IMG/VR virus record: IMGVR_UViG_3300042882_000911
Location: 1-23,284 of that record
Strand: one strand, 5' to 3'
Length of the DNA stretch: 23,284 nt
Origin: a virus
Made by a program: the position numbers and the translations under genes. The notes beneath the pieces are model-generated. The model was not told the DNA's origin. It saw only the letters and a program-made list of their open reading frames with translations, and ran no database searches. Below, piece after piece: positions 7,220-14,415 of this stretch. Each line of letters opens with the position of its first letter. Position 1 is the stretch's first letter.

Positions 7220-7492
7220 CTAAAACTCACCGCCGTCGGAATCGGCGACGATGGGTAGATAGGAAAGGGTTTCGACATCCCATCGGTGCGGGACATTATT
7301 GTCGGCGGAAAAATAGATGCGGGCGACGACGCCTTCGGCGGGGAAATCGGCGAGGGTCGGGAACCGCTGCACATCGTCGAAGTCGTCCGGGATCATCGAG
7401 CTGGAAACTTGGCCCGAGGAGTCGAGCTGCGCGACCTGAGCGGTGGTGCTGACCATATTTCCGGTTAGGGGATCGAACGAAATTTGCGACAT
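7220..7492 (-). CDS. Small fibre or head-fibre-like protein
   Basis: A 90-aa protein whose second half has FPAEGVVARIYFSADNNVPHRWD. This is close to the pattern LP-x-G-x-x-G-x-IY-x-x-x-D-T-N-x-x-YRW found in many phage fibre and appendage proteins. The first half contains QVAQLDSSGQVSSSMIP, another common fibre linker pattern (LDSxGxVPxxxLP). It probably forms a virion appendage module. The ATG shares one base with the TAA of the gene upstream (TAATG). Confidence 0.7.
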   Translation of the reverse strand: MSQISFDPLTGNMVSTTAQVAQLDSSGQVSSSMIPDDFDDVQRFPTLADFPAEGVVARIYFSADNNVPHRWDVETLSYLPIVADSDGGEF

Positions 7493-7779
7493 TACGCGAA
7501 GGGAGGATACTGGATGAACGAGGTTTGAACCTGGGCATTGTCGGTCGCGGGAACGCCACCGAAATAGGTCATTCTGATGCGGGCGACTGCGGTTCCGGTA
7601 AAACTGTATTCGGTGTAATCGGTGTTGTTGGTGGCCCCGACTTTGAAGACTTCAAATTTGTCGTAGAGAGGAAGCGCAAATCCGGTGGTGACTCGCAGAG
7701 CCCCATCTGGGGTGGCTTGCACGGGCTGCACGATGCCCGAGGAGGAACGGGCGGCGATCTGGACGGTGGGGTTGCTCAT
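7492..7779 (-). CDS. Unknown 95-aa protein after the adaptor gene
   Basis: A 95-aa, mostly beta-predicted protein (SNPTVQIAARSSSGIVQPVQ, then FTGTAVARIRMTYFGG) without catalytic motifs. It follows the adaptor gene and precedes the fibre-type genes, so a small structural role such as capsid decoration, neck or fibre attachment is plausible but unproven. Unlike its neighbours, its start is not coupled to the upstream gene: a 38-bp gap with a TTGACA-containing element precedes it. Confidence 0.7.
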   Translation of the reverse strand: MSNPTVQIAARSSSGIVQPVQATPDGALRVTTGFALPLYDKFEVFKVGATNNTDYTEYSFTGTAVARIRMTYFGGVPATDNAQVQTSFIQYPPFA

Positions 7780-7811
7780 GTCGTTAATTTAATTATGGGG
7801 AAGGTTGTCAA
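7780..7811 (-). promoter_or_regulatory. TTGACA-N9-ATAATT element before the 95-aa gene
   Basis: On the minus strand TTGACA (7811-7806), nine C-rich bases, then ATAATT (7796-7791), with the ATG 11 bases later. It is intergenic. The same arrangement precedes the gene starting at 14385, with six of nine spacer bases identical. The 9-base spacing does not fit an ordinary sigma-70 promoter. Confidence 0.35.
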
Positions 7812-7817
7812 TGGTGG

Positions 7818-8765
7818 TTATTGGAAGCGGGCGGAGTAGGTGCGGACTTGGCCTCGGCGCAACCAGGCGTCGTCCATGCGTTGCATCAGGACGCCCTCGG
7901 CGCGGACAAATTGGAATTGGCTTTTGTCGTATTGGCCGTCCTCGGCGAGCGTCTCGGCGATGCTGTAGAATTTGATGTAGTCCGCAAGGAAGGTGGGGAT
8001 GCGGTGGCGGAGCCAGAAATCGGCAGACGTTGGGAGGTTGCTGGTCGTGGCTTGAAGGGCCTCGTAGCAGTCGCCGGTTGTGTTGTAGTAAACCAAGTCG
8101 CCCTTGCTGTAGCTGGTGCTCGCGTTAAATGCGGAGCTGGTGAAGGACGGCACAGGAAGAGCAAACTCCACATAGACAGGACCGCTGGTGTAAGCCTCGT
8201 CGATGATGACGATATTGTCGTCCGTGGTGACAAACTGGAGCTTCTGCGAAATGCCGTATCCGCTCGGGTTATTGGCATACACTGCCGAGACAGCGCCAAT
8301 GGGTGTGGCCCCGGATTGGTAAAAAGGAATGTAGGGCAAGGCATCGCCTGCCGCCTCGTTGCCAGAGTCCTCCACATAAGCGGCCGAGGTGCGGTTATCC
8401 CATGCCGCATCGGTGGCGGTGTCAATATTTGTGACCTCGCCCGAAGCGGTCGTGAGCACGCGCTTGATACGCCAGACGTCCTCAGAAAAAAGCGCCCCCT
8501 GCACAGCGCGGCCAATGTAGGAAGTCGTCCCTTGGTAGTCGGCCTCGTAAGTGTAGCCACCCTCGGCAAAACCCGCGCCAAGCACGATCCGCTGCTCTGT
8601 GTGCGTGATCTCTGGCCAATCAAAAAAGCCCCAAGCCAGCGACGCAGCAGTCGTCGCATACTCGGCAACCGCCGCCGCCTGCGAAGGCAGCAAACTCTGC
8701 TCGGGATCAATGCCCATGCGCTGAATCACACCATCACGAATCGTGCGGTAGGGAGTGGTCTTCAT
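7818..8765 (-). CDS. Head-to-tail adaptor-like protein with CBM5/12-like insert
   Basis: A 315-aa protein encoded directly after the portal gene, coupled by ATGA. The helical N-terminus (about 1-50) and C-terminus (about 255-315, including FLADYIKFYSIAETLAEDGQYD) with a beta-rich middle suit a neck or adaptor protein that docks beneath the portal. Residues about 212-253 (YSKGDLVYYNTTGDCYEAL, then a Pro and DFWLRH) match the spacing of chitin-binding CBM5/12-type modules: Y-x-x-GD-x-V-x-Y, Y-x-AL, W. Such modules occur in phage structural proteins and may bind polysaccharide. The adaptor role is inferred mainly from position. Confidence 0.7.
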   Translation of the reverse strand: MKTTPYRTIRDGVIQRMGIDPEQSLLPSQAAAVAEYATTAASLAWGFFDWPEITHTEQRIVLGAGFAEGGYTYEADYQGTTSYIGRAVQGALFSEDVWRIKRVLTTASGEVTNIDTATDAAWDNRTSAAYVEDSGNEAAGDALPYIPFYQSGATPIGAVSAVYANNPSGYGISQKLQFVTTDDNIVIIDEAYTSGPVYVEFALPVPSFTSSAFNASTSYSKGDLVYYNTTGDCYEALQATTSNLPTSADFWLRHRIPTFLADYIKFYSIAETLAEDGQYDKSQFQFVRAEGVLMQRMDDAWLRRGQVRTYSARFQ

Positions 8766-10858
8766 TGCTGCGGGCCGGATTGTTGCAACGCTGGCAGGGT
8801 GCCTTGACGGCCGATCTGGGCGTTTTGTTGTTGCTGCATTTGGAAGTTGAAGCCCTTCATGCGGGCCTCGATCATCGAGCGGAATATCTCATCTTGCTGG
8901 AGGCGTTGTTGCAGGGCGGGGTTGGCTTGGATGATGCCTTGCAGGACTTGGGCGCGGAGTTGGTGGTTTTGGCCTTCGCCTGGTAATTCCGGCTCGGTGC
9001 CTGCTGCGATCTTTGTGAAGGCGAGTTGTTCTTCGTTGGACTCGGCGGCGGCGGCGGGGCCGGGGTCGCGGACGAGGAGCTCGGCGAGGTTTGGATCCAC
9101 TGCGGCCATCACAAATTTGACGAGCCCGGCGCGGTCGATGACACCGGCGACATCCATAGGGACGATGGCTTGGGAGATATAGTTAAGCTTCACGCCGAGG
9201 GCTACGGCGTCGAGGTTCTTGGCGTCCCAATCAATGATGAGGTCGAACTTGCCTTGGATGCTTTCGCGGTCGGCTTGGAAAGGGAGAGCCTGCCCGCCGG
9301 AGACGCGGAGGATTTGCACGGGCAGCATGTATTGCTGCATGAGCTGGTAGGTCTGGGTGATGATGGCTTTGAAATCGCGGAGCCAGCGGTCCACCGTGTG
9401 CTGGGTGACGAGGGCAACATAGTTGGGATCGACCCCCTCGCCCGACATTCCAAAGTATTCGTTCACATCGCGGCGCACGGCGCGTTCGATCTCGACGGTG
9501 CCCTGGTCAAAGGGCGGAGGCTGCATCCAGCCAAACTCATTTGGTCGGCGCTCGGGGATTTGCGCGGCTGGGCCGAGGATGATGTCGAGCTTGCCGCGAT
9601 TGGCTGGCACGCGCATGGGGGGCAGGATGGCGATTCCGGCGCGGTCGGTGCGGTAGTCGCGCTGGGTTTTGATCTCAGCCTGCATGGTCGAAACAATCTC
9701 GGGGATGCCACGGGCTTCGAGGATGCAACGGCTCACGCGCTCGCGGGGCAGCTCGATGAAGGGATATTCGCCGTGCGTGTAGGGGGAGAGTTCTTCCTTG
9801 GCGAAGATGTCCACATTCGGGTGCATGACGCGGCACATGACCTTTGTCGCGCCGGTCTTCTCGTCGGTCTCCTTTGAGTAAACATGCCAAATCTCGATGA
9901 GGTCGCGGTGGTCTTGCCAGAGAATGCTGTCGCGGCGGTTGTGGTTCTGCTGCGAATAGACGGGCCAGAGGCTTGCGCCTTTGAATTGCTCGGCCTTCTC
10001 GTAAAATTCCTCTGGGTAGCCTTCGGTAAGTGTGCGCTCTTCGAGCTCCTCGCAAGTCACCATTTCGCGGCGGGCGATCCATGGGGCGCGTTGGAGGTCG
10101 TAGGTTGCGGTGGGGAAGATGATGTCGTTGAATGGCTCGAGCGCCGTCCACTCGGGCTTGCTCTCAAAGATGTATGGCACCGAGTATTCTACCGTGCCGC
10201 CTTCGCGGAGCTTGCGGATATTGGCGGCGGTGCCGGTGCCGGGGGCATATTGCTCGGCAAGCTCGATGGCGACTTCCTCTTGGAGCGGATCGAGGATGGC
10301 CCCGATGAGCATGGCGAGCGGCGAGTTTGGGTCGCCTTGCTCTTGGGCCATGACGATGATGTCTTCGAGGCTGACGGACTTCTCCTCAATGCGGGTCGTG
10401 GTTTTCCAAAACACGCCCATCACAGCAAGGCCGTAGGTGGCGCGGATGTTGAGGGCGAGCTCGAGCTCGCGCCGGAGGTCGGAGGAGCAGTGCGTGAAGA
10501 GCATCCACTTCAGCACGCTCTCGGCGGCCGTGCGCGACATGGCGTCGGTGGACTCCACCGGCATCATCTGCAAGCGGGCGGCGAAGGTGGAGGTGAGGCA
10601 AAGCTGTGTCTCGCGGTTGCAAACAAGGTCGGCGAGGCGGATACGGGCATCTGATGCGCCTTCCCAGGGGAAAACATTTTTGCCCAGGTTGCTGGCCCAC
10701 TTGCGGCCATCCGAGGACTGGCCGTCCCACAGCGTCATGCGGGTGTCGTAGTTCCGGCTGCGGACTGCGGAGAACCAGCTACCATCCATGGCGGCTTGGG
10801 TGAGCTCGCCGATCCAATACTTCGTATTGCGTGAGGGCTCTTCGTCGTAGGACTTCAT
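8762..10858 (-). CDS. Portal protein
   Basis: A 698-aa protein of a size typical of large portal proteins from podovirus- and SU10-type phages. It forms the dodecameric ring at one vertex through which DNA enters and leaves. The N-terminal part (MKSYDEEPSRNTKYWIGELT, NVFPWEGASDARIRLADLV) and the segment around PYTHGEYPFIELPRERV to GIPEIVSTMQAEIKTQRDYR are characteristic of portal proteins. The C-terminal 70 residues are rich in Gln and Ala and probably helical (barrel or crown). It is coupled by ATGA to a 41-aa membrane protein upstream and to the adaptor downstream. Here the portal follows the capsid gene, whereas many phages place it between terminase and scaffold. Confidence 0.88.
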   Translation of the reverse strand: MKSYDEEPSRNTKYWIGELTQAAMDGSWFSAVRSRNYDTRMTLWDGQSSDGRKWASNLGKNVFPWEGASDARIRLADLVCNRETQLCLTSTFAARLQMMPVESTDAMSRTAAESVLKWMLFTHCSSDLRRELELALNIRATYGLAVMGVFWKTTTRIEEKSVSLEDIIVMAQEQGDPNSPLAMLIGAILDPLQEEVAIELAEQYAPGTGTAANIRKLREGGTVEYSVPYIFESKPEWTALEPFNDIIFPTATYDLQRAPWIARREMVTCEELEERTLTEGYPEEFYEKAEQFKGASLWPVYSQQNHNRRDSILWQDHRDLIEIWHVYSKETDEKTGATKVMCRVMHPNVDIFAKEELSPYTHGEYPFIELPRERVSRCILEARGIPEIVSTMQAEIKTQRDYRTDRAGIAILPPMRVPANRGKLDIILGPAAQIPERRPNEFGWMQPPPFDQGTVEIERAVRRDVNEYFGMSGEGVDPNYVALVTQHTVDRWLRDFKAIITQTYQLMQQYMLPVQILRVSGGQALPFQADRESIQGKFDLIIDWDAKNLDAVALGVKLNYISQAIVPMDVAGVIDRAGLVKFVMAAVDPNLAELLVRDPGPAAAAESNEEQLAFTKIAAGTEPELPGEGQNHQLRAQVLQGIIQANPALQQRLQQDEIFRSMIEARMKGFNFQMQQQQNAQIGRQGTLPALQQSGPQQ

Positions 10859-10980
10859 GCGAGGAAGGAGTTGCCAGAGGCCGCTTTTAATGCGGTTACG
10901 GCCAGCGCGTATGAAATGACCAGGGAAACAAGCCCCGCCGCAATGCGTGGACTGGCAAAAGTTGGGAAAATATCCATCAT
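10855..10980 (-). CDS. 41-aa single-span membrane protein
   Basis: A short gene joined by ATGA overlaps to the genes on both sides, which argues that it is real. The product has a hydrophobic segment (about 13-32, IAAGLVSLVISYALAVTALK) between a short N-terminus (MMDIFPTFASPR) and a polar tail. An alternative start 3 bases later would remove one Met. The function is unknown. A membrane microprotein between the capsid and portal genes could anchor procapsid assembly at the membrane, or it may only be co-expressed late. Confidence 0.6.
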   Translation of the reverse strand: MMDIFPTFASPRIAAGLVSLVISYALAVTALKAASGNSFLA

Positions 10981-11324
10981 GCTGCTTTGAGGCCCGGCAT
11001 GAGGAGCATGGTCTTGCCTGTGCCGCCGCACTTGACGACGCACTGGGGGTAGTTCCGCTTGAACCATGGGATAAAGTCTGGGTCGTTCCAGCAACCGGGG
11101 AGTTGCCAGTTCCAGAAATGATAAATCTGAGGGTCGATGGAGAGAGTCAAAGCGCCTACGCCTTCGATGGAGCGGAGGTCTTGCTTGGCGTGATCGGCGG
11201 CGATGAGGTGTTGGCGGGCGTCGGCCTGCACAGCCTTGGAGTTCCACTGGGCGAGGAGCTCGTTCTTTACGCCCTCGGCCACTTCGCCGGGGATATCGCT
11301 TAACGCTTCTTTGAGTATTTCCAT
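10977..11324 (-). CDS. Unknown 115-aa protein of the head region
   Basis: A 115-aa protein with an acidic helical N-terminus (MEILKEALSDIPGEVAEGVK) and a C-terminal part rich in Trp and Pro (YHFWNWQLPGCWND, FIPWFKRNYPQCVVKCGGTGKT). Despite the GGTGKT string it lacks the rest of a P-loop fold, so I do not call it an ATPase. It follows the terminator-like hairpin after the capsid gene and precedes the membrane microprotein, to which it is coupled by ATGA. It may be a minor head protein. Confidence 0.7.
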   Translation of the reverse strand: MEILKEALSDIPGEVAEGVKNELLAQWNSKAVQADARQHLIAADHAKQDLRSIEGVGALTLSIDPQIYHFWNWQLPGCWNDPDFIPWFKRNYPQCVVKCGGTGKTMLLMPGLKAA

Positions 11325-11390
11325 GTTAAAAAAGGGGAGCCCCGAGGCCGGTAGCCTGACACATGCAATGACCAGGCTACCGGCAGGGCT
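11325..11390 (-). terminator. Terminator after the major capsid gene
   Basis: A perfect 12-bp inverted repeat, GCCGGTAGCCTG (11347-11358) and CAGGCTACCGGC (11373-11384), with a 14-base loop. It is flanked by a further AGCCC/GGGCT pairing, and on the minus strand a CCCC then TTTTTT run (11335-11326) follows. It lies 11 bases after the capsid stop. It probably terminates part of the transcription so that capsid mRNA is more abundant than that of downstream genes. Confidence 0.8.
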
Positions 11391-11401
11391 GGGGGGCGGG
11401 A

Positions 11402-12412
11402 TTACGCAGTGGCTGCGAATTTTCCAAGAACCTGCGGGTTGCTCACTGCTACGCCGAAGATGGCGTCGCAGAAGCCACGGCGGCCACCGCCACGGTCTTC
11501 AAGCTCTTCCATCCGAGGTTTGCGATTGAAGCCGATGGAGAGGAGGTCCATGTCGAGCACATAACCACGGGCGGCCGAGACGGCTGCTGCCGCGCCGTGC
11601 GCGAGGTAGGTGGACACATGCAGTGACAGGATGCCGAAGTCGCCTTCGTAGATGTCGATGGTGTTCACGATTTTCTTCTCCGAGACGTTGGAGTTGAATG
11701 TGCGCACGCTGGACATGACGTTGGTCGATGCGCTCTGGGTTCGGATGAAGTTTGTGAACGCACGCTTGAGCGCGACGCCGCAAACGAGGTCGTAGTTTCG
11801 GCGAGCGCGGCGCACGCCGTAGATGGACTGAAGAACGTCGATGACGTTGTTCTCTGTGAGAGAAGTGGTGGCAGTCGTGTTGATCGAAGCGGCTGGGGTG
11901 CGGAAGTTGACATCCACTGCGGTAGCCAAATCAGACTGCGCGGTGGAGCTGATCCATGAGCCGACGCCACGGGTCTTGTAGGGGGCTGCGCCGGATTGCA
12001 CCTGGCTGTCGTTGTCGGAGCCCATGATGGCTTCGATGTCGATCTTCAGCTCAACAAGGGCCTTGGCAGCGGACTTGTTGAACGCTTGCTTTTTGCCAAC
12101 TCCTGCTAAATCAGAGACTTGCTCCACAAGGTCATCCACCTGGAACGCGCGTCTTACTTTCTGAATTCGGCCGCTGAGGAGGACGCGGTTGGCGTGCTGG
12201 TCGTCGAAGCTGGAAACGTCATCGTTAGCGAGGACACCTGCTGTCTGCGGGTCGTTGTAGCGGTCGGCTGGCCACTGAAAAAGAACATTTTGAGGCTCCT
12301 TTGCCTTCTTGCACATTGAAAACAAGGGGGTGTCGCCGGGTTCGATGAGGACCATTGCGTCGGAGAGATCTTCGCGTTGGCCTTTGACTGTAGTGATGGG
12401 GGTTGCTGCCAT
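11402..12412 (-). CDS. Major capsid protein, SU10-type
   Basis: A 336-aa protein of HK97-fold capsid size. The N-terminal segment VKGQREDLSDAMVLIEPGDTPLFSM, then a tryptophan-containing strand and SGRIQKVRRAFQVDDLVEQV, matches the pattern of the SU10-type major head protein family (DUF5309). That family forms the icosahedral shell. Unlike many HK97-fold proteins there is no N-terminal delta domain to cleave; the separate acidic protein encoded just upstream serves as the likely scaffold. A strong terminator follows. The leader (TTAACACCCCCAAAAC) lacks a Shine-Dalgarno, notable for what should be the most highly expressed gene. Confidence 0.88.
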   Translation of the reverse strand: MAATPITTVKGQREDLSDAMVLIEPGDTPLFSMCKKAKEPQNVLFQWPADRYNDPQTAGVLANDDVSSFDDQHANRVLLSGRIQKVRRAFQVDDLVEQVSDLAGVGKKQAFNKSAAKALVELKIDIEAIMGSDNDSQVQSGAAPYKTRGVGSWISSTAQSDLATAVDVNFRTPAASINTTATTSLTENNVIDVLQSIYGVRRARRNYDLVCGVALKRAFTNFIRTQSASTNVMSSVRTFNSNVSEKKIVNTIDIYEGDFGILSLHVSTYLAHGAAAAVSAARGYVLDMDLLSIGFNRKPRMEELEDRGGGRRGFCDAIFGVAVSNPQVLGKFAATA

Positions 12413-12448
12413 AATAGTGTTTTGGGGGTGTTAAGTTTTTTGGGTTGG

Positions 12449-13555
12449 TTAGTTGAAAAGTGAGGCGACGAAGTTTTCGGCGGCATCACGGTTTCCAGAT
12501 TTTTTAAGGGCTTCGAGCGGGTCGGATTGAGATTTGGTTTTGGGTGCGGCTGAGGGACTGACAACCTTGGGGGCCATGGCGGGCTTGGCTGCTGCGGTGG
12601 CGGCAGGTTTTGCCTTGGCTGTGGCGGCTTTCTTTTGGATGGCCTCGGCTTGCTGGAAGCGGAGGGCTTGGCCGCGTATGGCGTCGCCTATGACGAGTTC
12701 GAGGTTCGGCAGCTTGGCGATGCCGGGATACGCTTGCAGCGTAGCCATCATCATCTGCCGGGCTTGGGATTCTTCCTGGAACAACTCGGGGTAAACCTGC
12801 CGGGCTTCGTGCTGGAAACTCTCGCGCTGGGCGAGGTAGTTGCGGCGGGCGGGCTCTGCCTTGAGAATCTGGCGGGCTACTCGCAGGCGTTCTTGAAGCT
12901 CTTGCTTCGTGAACTTGCGCGTGCTGCCGTCTCCCATGGGCACTTCCACTTCGCCACCTTCGTAATCCGCCTTCGCAATGAGATCAGGCACATTGTCGAG
13001 CACGGTATTCGCTGCGGCGAGTCGGCTTTCGAGGGCTTCGGGCGTGGTGACATCCGCCAATGGGTCGGCGGCATCTTGCACCACGATAGGCTGGGCTCGG
13101 GTGAGCGCATCCTTGGCGGCGGCGAGTTCGGCTTGCAGGCTGGTGGCTTGCTCCTCGGCGCTTTTGGCACGGGCGGTGAGCTTGTCCACTCGCTTGGCGA
13201 GCTTCTTGACGGCGGGCGCTTCGGCAGACTCGGGGTCTTCCTCGGCGGGCTCCTCGTCGGCGTCTTCCTCGGCGGGGTCTTCGGGTTGTTCAGAATCTTC
13301 CGTGGAGTCGTCGGCATCCGTTTCCGGCGCGGCGGTTTCCTCGGGCTGATCCTCGGGGTTTATGTCAGTGGTGGTCTCATCCGCGTCTGTTTCCGGTATG
13401 GCCTCTGCGGCTTCCGGTGTCTCATCGATAGTCGGGAGTGTGATTCCCAAAGTTTCGATAACGTCGCCGATGCTTAGTGCTGTATCTTCCATGGTTTGTT
13501 GTGCGTCCAAGTCGCGGGTATGTGTCAGAACTGAGTCTGCGTGCGGGTCCGACAT
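12449..13555 (-). CDS. Capsid scaffolding protein
   Basis: A 368-aa protein placed immediately before the capsid gene. Residues about 45-114 are extremely acidic with repeated ETDAD and EDP-type motifs. Residues about 117-155 form a coiled coil (VKKLAKRVDKLTARAKSAEE). The C-terminal 80 residues include an Ala/Lys-rich hinge and end with DPLEALKKSGNRDAAENFVA and a short hydrophobic tip. This is the usual build of a phage scaffold, which directs capsid assembly and then leaves. The start is uncertain: an in-frame ATG at 13492 is also possible, and neither has a Shine-Dalgarno. Confidence 0.8.
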   Translation of the reverse strand: MSDPHADSVLTHTRDLDAQQTMEDTALSIGDVIETLGITLPTIDETPEAAEAIPETDADETTTDINPEDQPEETAAPETDADDSTEDSEQPEDPAEEDADEEPAEEDPESAEAPAVKKLAKRVDKLTARAKSAEEQATSLQAELAAAKDALTRAQPIVVQDAADPLADVTTPEALESRLAAANTVLDNVPDLIAKADYEGGEVEVPMGDGSTRKFTKQELQERLRVARQILKAEPARRNYLAQRESFQHEARQVYPELFQEESQARQMMMATLQAYPGIAKLPNLELVIGDAIRGQALRFQQAEAIQKKAATAKAKPAATAAAKPAMAPKVVSPSAAPKTKSQSDPLEALKKSGNRDAAENFVASLFN

Positions 13556-13644
13556 TTTCACGGACTCGCGGCGAGCAGTTCAGCACTCGCCTTTGAGTCG
13601 GAATCTGCCTGCCGATTTTTCAGAAGGGAATAGGCTGCTGGCGT

Positions 13645-13684
13645 AACGGGGCCAAACGGGCACTAACGGGACGAAACGGGCGCT
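13645..13684. repeat. Four 10-bp repeats with AACGGG core
   Basis: AACGGG occurs at 13645, 13655, 13665 and 13675, exactly 10 bp apart, each followed by four variable bases (GGCCA-, CACT-, ACGA- and CGCT-type). Ten-bp spacing puts each core on the same face of the helix, as expected for cooperative protein binding (operator array or iterons). Confidence 0.8.
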
Positions 13685-13698
13685 AAAAAGATTGCACT

Positions 13699-13725
13699 AC
13701 GGAGGACACGGAGCGCACGGAGGGA
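13699..13725. repeat. Three 9-bp ACGGAG repeats
   Basis: ACGGAGGAC, ACGGAGCGC and ACGGAGGGA follow one another without gaps. Similar GGAGGACACGGAG-type strings recur between genes in many bacterial genomes, so it could be a host-type extragenic repeat carried into the phage. It lies 15 bp from the 10-bp array. Confidence 0.7.
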
Positions 13726-13730
13726 GGGAA

Positions 13731-13967
13731 TTATTTCTTGGACTCGAATGCCTCGGCGCGTGTGCGCTCGATCTCTTCGCGCAAGGTGCGAAGGGCTTCC
13801 AAGCCGCCTGCGCTGTGGGCGAGCAGGCCGGGGTTCTGTGCCGTTTGCGGCATGCAGGTGATCTCGGCGGCGTCTTCGATGGCGTCGGTTATTTTTGCCA
13901 TGACCGTGCGGAACCAGAGTTCCTCGGGCGGCACACACCATGCGGCTTGTAGGTCTTCGGCACTCAT
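13731..13967 (-). CDS. Unknown 78-aa protein before the scaffold region
   Basis: A 78-aa protein, mainly helical, starting MSAEDLQAAWCVPPEELWFR and ending with a charged helix (LEALRTLREEIERTRAEAFE). The ATG shares one base with the TGA of the gene upstream (TGATG). An alternative TTG one codon earlier is less likely. There is no catalytic motif. It is the last gene of the small block between terminase and scaffold. Confidence 0.7.
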   Translation of the reverse strand: MSAEDLQAAWCVPPEELWFRTVMAKITDAIEDAAEITCMPQTAQNPGLLAHSAGGLEALRTLREEIERTRAEAFESKK

Positions 13968-14236
13968 CAAAAAGGAATGTCAGGAGACTCGGAGAGAGGC
14001 ACGGCGACTGGCTCTGCGGCGGGAGCGGCCTCGGTTGCCGCTTCGGTTTTCTTTGGCTCAAAGTAGAGTTTAAAATACTTTTCGCCGATGACCTCACGGC
14101 TTTCGTTCACATACGCGCTGATCCAGTAGGGAACGCCCTCGATGGTGCAGGAGCCTTTATGCGAAGGCTGCGTTGGTTTTTCCTGTTTTTTGTTTCGGCT
14201 CAGAGAGCCATCAAATCTGATGCGTTTCTCGTTCAT
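13967..14236 (-). CDS. Small protein with SSB-like C-terminal tip
   Basis: An 89-aa protein. Residues about 28-62 (CTIEGVPYWISAYVNESREV, then EKYFKLYFEPKK) look like a small beta domain. A linker rich in Ala, Glu and Pro follows, and the last residues are SPDIPF. This resembles the acidic DDDIPF tip of bacterial single-stranded DNA-binding proteins, which recruits partner enzymes. It is too short for a full SSB OB fold, so it may be a reduced SSB-like or partner-binding protein. The start overlaps the stop of the small HTH gene by ATGA. Its location among late genes is unexpected. Confidence 0.65.
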   Translation of the reverse strand: MNEKRIRFDGSLSRNKKQEKPTQPSHKGSCTIEGVPYWISAYVNESREVIGEKYFKLYFEPKKTEAATEAAPAAEPVAVPLSESPDIPF

Positions 14237-14385
14237 GCGAGTTTTTCCAGATCAGCGGCACGATACCAGGCGCGGCAGCCACGCTTGCGAAGTGGGCGCA
14301 GGATGCCTGCATCGATGAGTTTGGTGACTTGCTTTGCGCTGACCCCCAGGCGGGCCATGACATCGCGGCGACGGAGAAGTTTCAT
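14233..14385 (-). CDS. Small excisionase/AlpA-type HTH protein
   Basis: A 50-aa protein: KLLRRRDVMARLGVSAKQVT, then KLIDAGILRPLRKRG and WYRAADLEKL. This is the layout of the MerR-like helix-turn-helix of excisionases and AlpA-type activators: helix-turn-helix followed by a short wing. It encodes little beyond the DNA-binding unit. Placed just after the large terminase and before the structural genes, it may be a late-gene regulator or stand in for a missing small terminase. It is coupled by ATGA to the gene downstream. Confidence 0.75.
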   Translation of the reverse strand: MKLLRRRDVMARLGVSAKQVTKLIDAGILRPLRKRGCRAWYRAADLEKLA

Positions 14386-14415
14386 GCGACTTTTATTATA
14401 GGGGGCGGGTGTCAA
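14386..14415 (-). promoter_or_regulatory. TTGACA-N9-TATAAT element before the small HTH gene
   Basis: On the minus strand TTGACA (14415-14410), nine bases CCCGCCCCC, then TATAAT (14400-14395), with the ATG 9 bases later. It includes the terminase stop codon. Both hexamers are perfect but the spacing is far below 17. TATAAT alone could serve as a -10 box with a nearly leaderless transcript. Confidence 0.4.

Larger units (their letters stand above)
13562..13730. other. Non-coding gap upstream of the scaffold gene
   Basis: A 169-bp stretch without an ATG-initiated minus-strand frame, the only sizeable gap in the structural module. It holds two short tandem arrays and probably the control region for the scaffold and capsid genes. 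No consensus promoter is clear. Confidence 0.6.

Noticed and set aside
5941-7492. Diversity-generating retroelement around the fibre genes
   Set aside because: No reverse transcriptase, template repeat or adenine-variable lectin domain was found.
7821-8807. Plus-strand open frame of 328 codons
   Set aside because: It is antisense to the adaptor gene and is explained by its codon bias.
10977-11324. P-loop ATPase because of a GGTGKT string in the 115-aa protein
   Set aside because: The string is near the C-terminus and the required Walker B, helix and fold are absent.
12635-13477. Plus-strand open frame of 280 codons rich in Gly, Leu and Val
   Set aside because: It is the antisense of the acidic, low-complexity scaffold gene; its repetitive hydrophobic sequence follows from complementing Glu and Asp codons.
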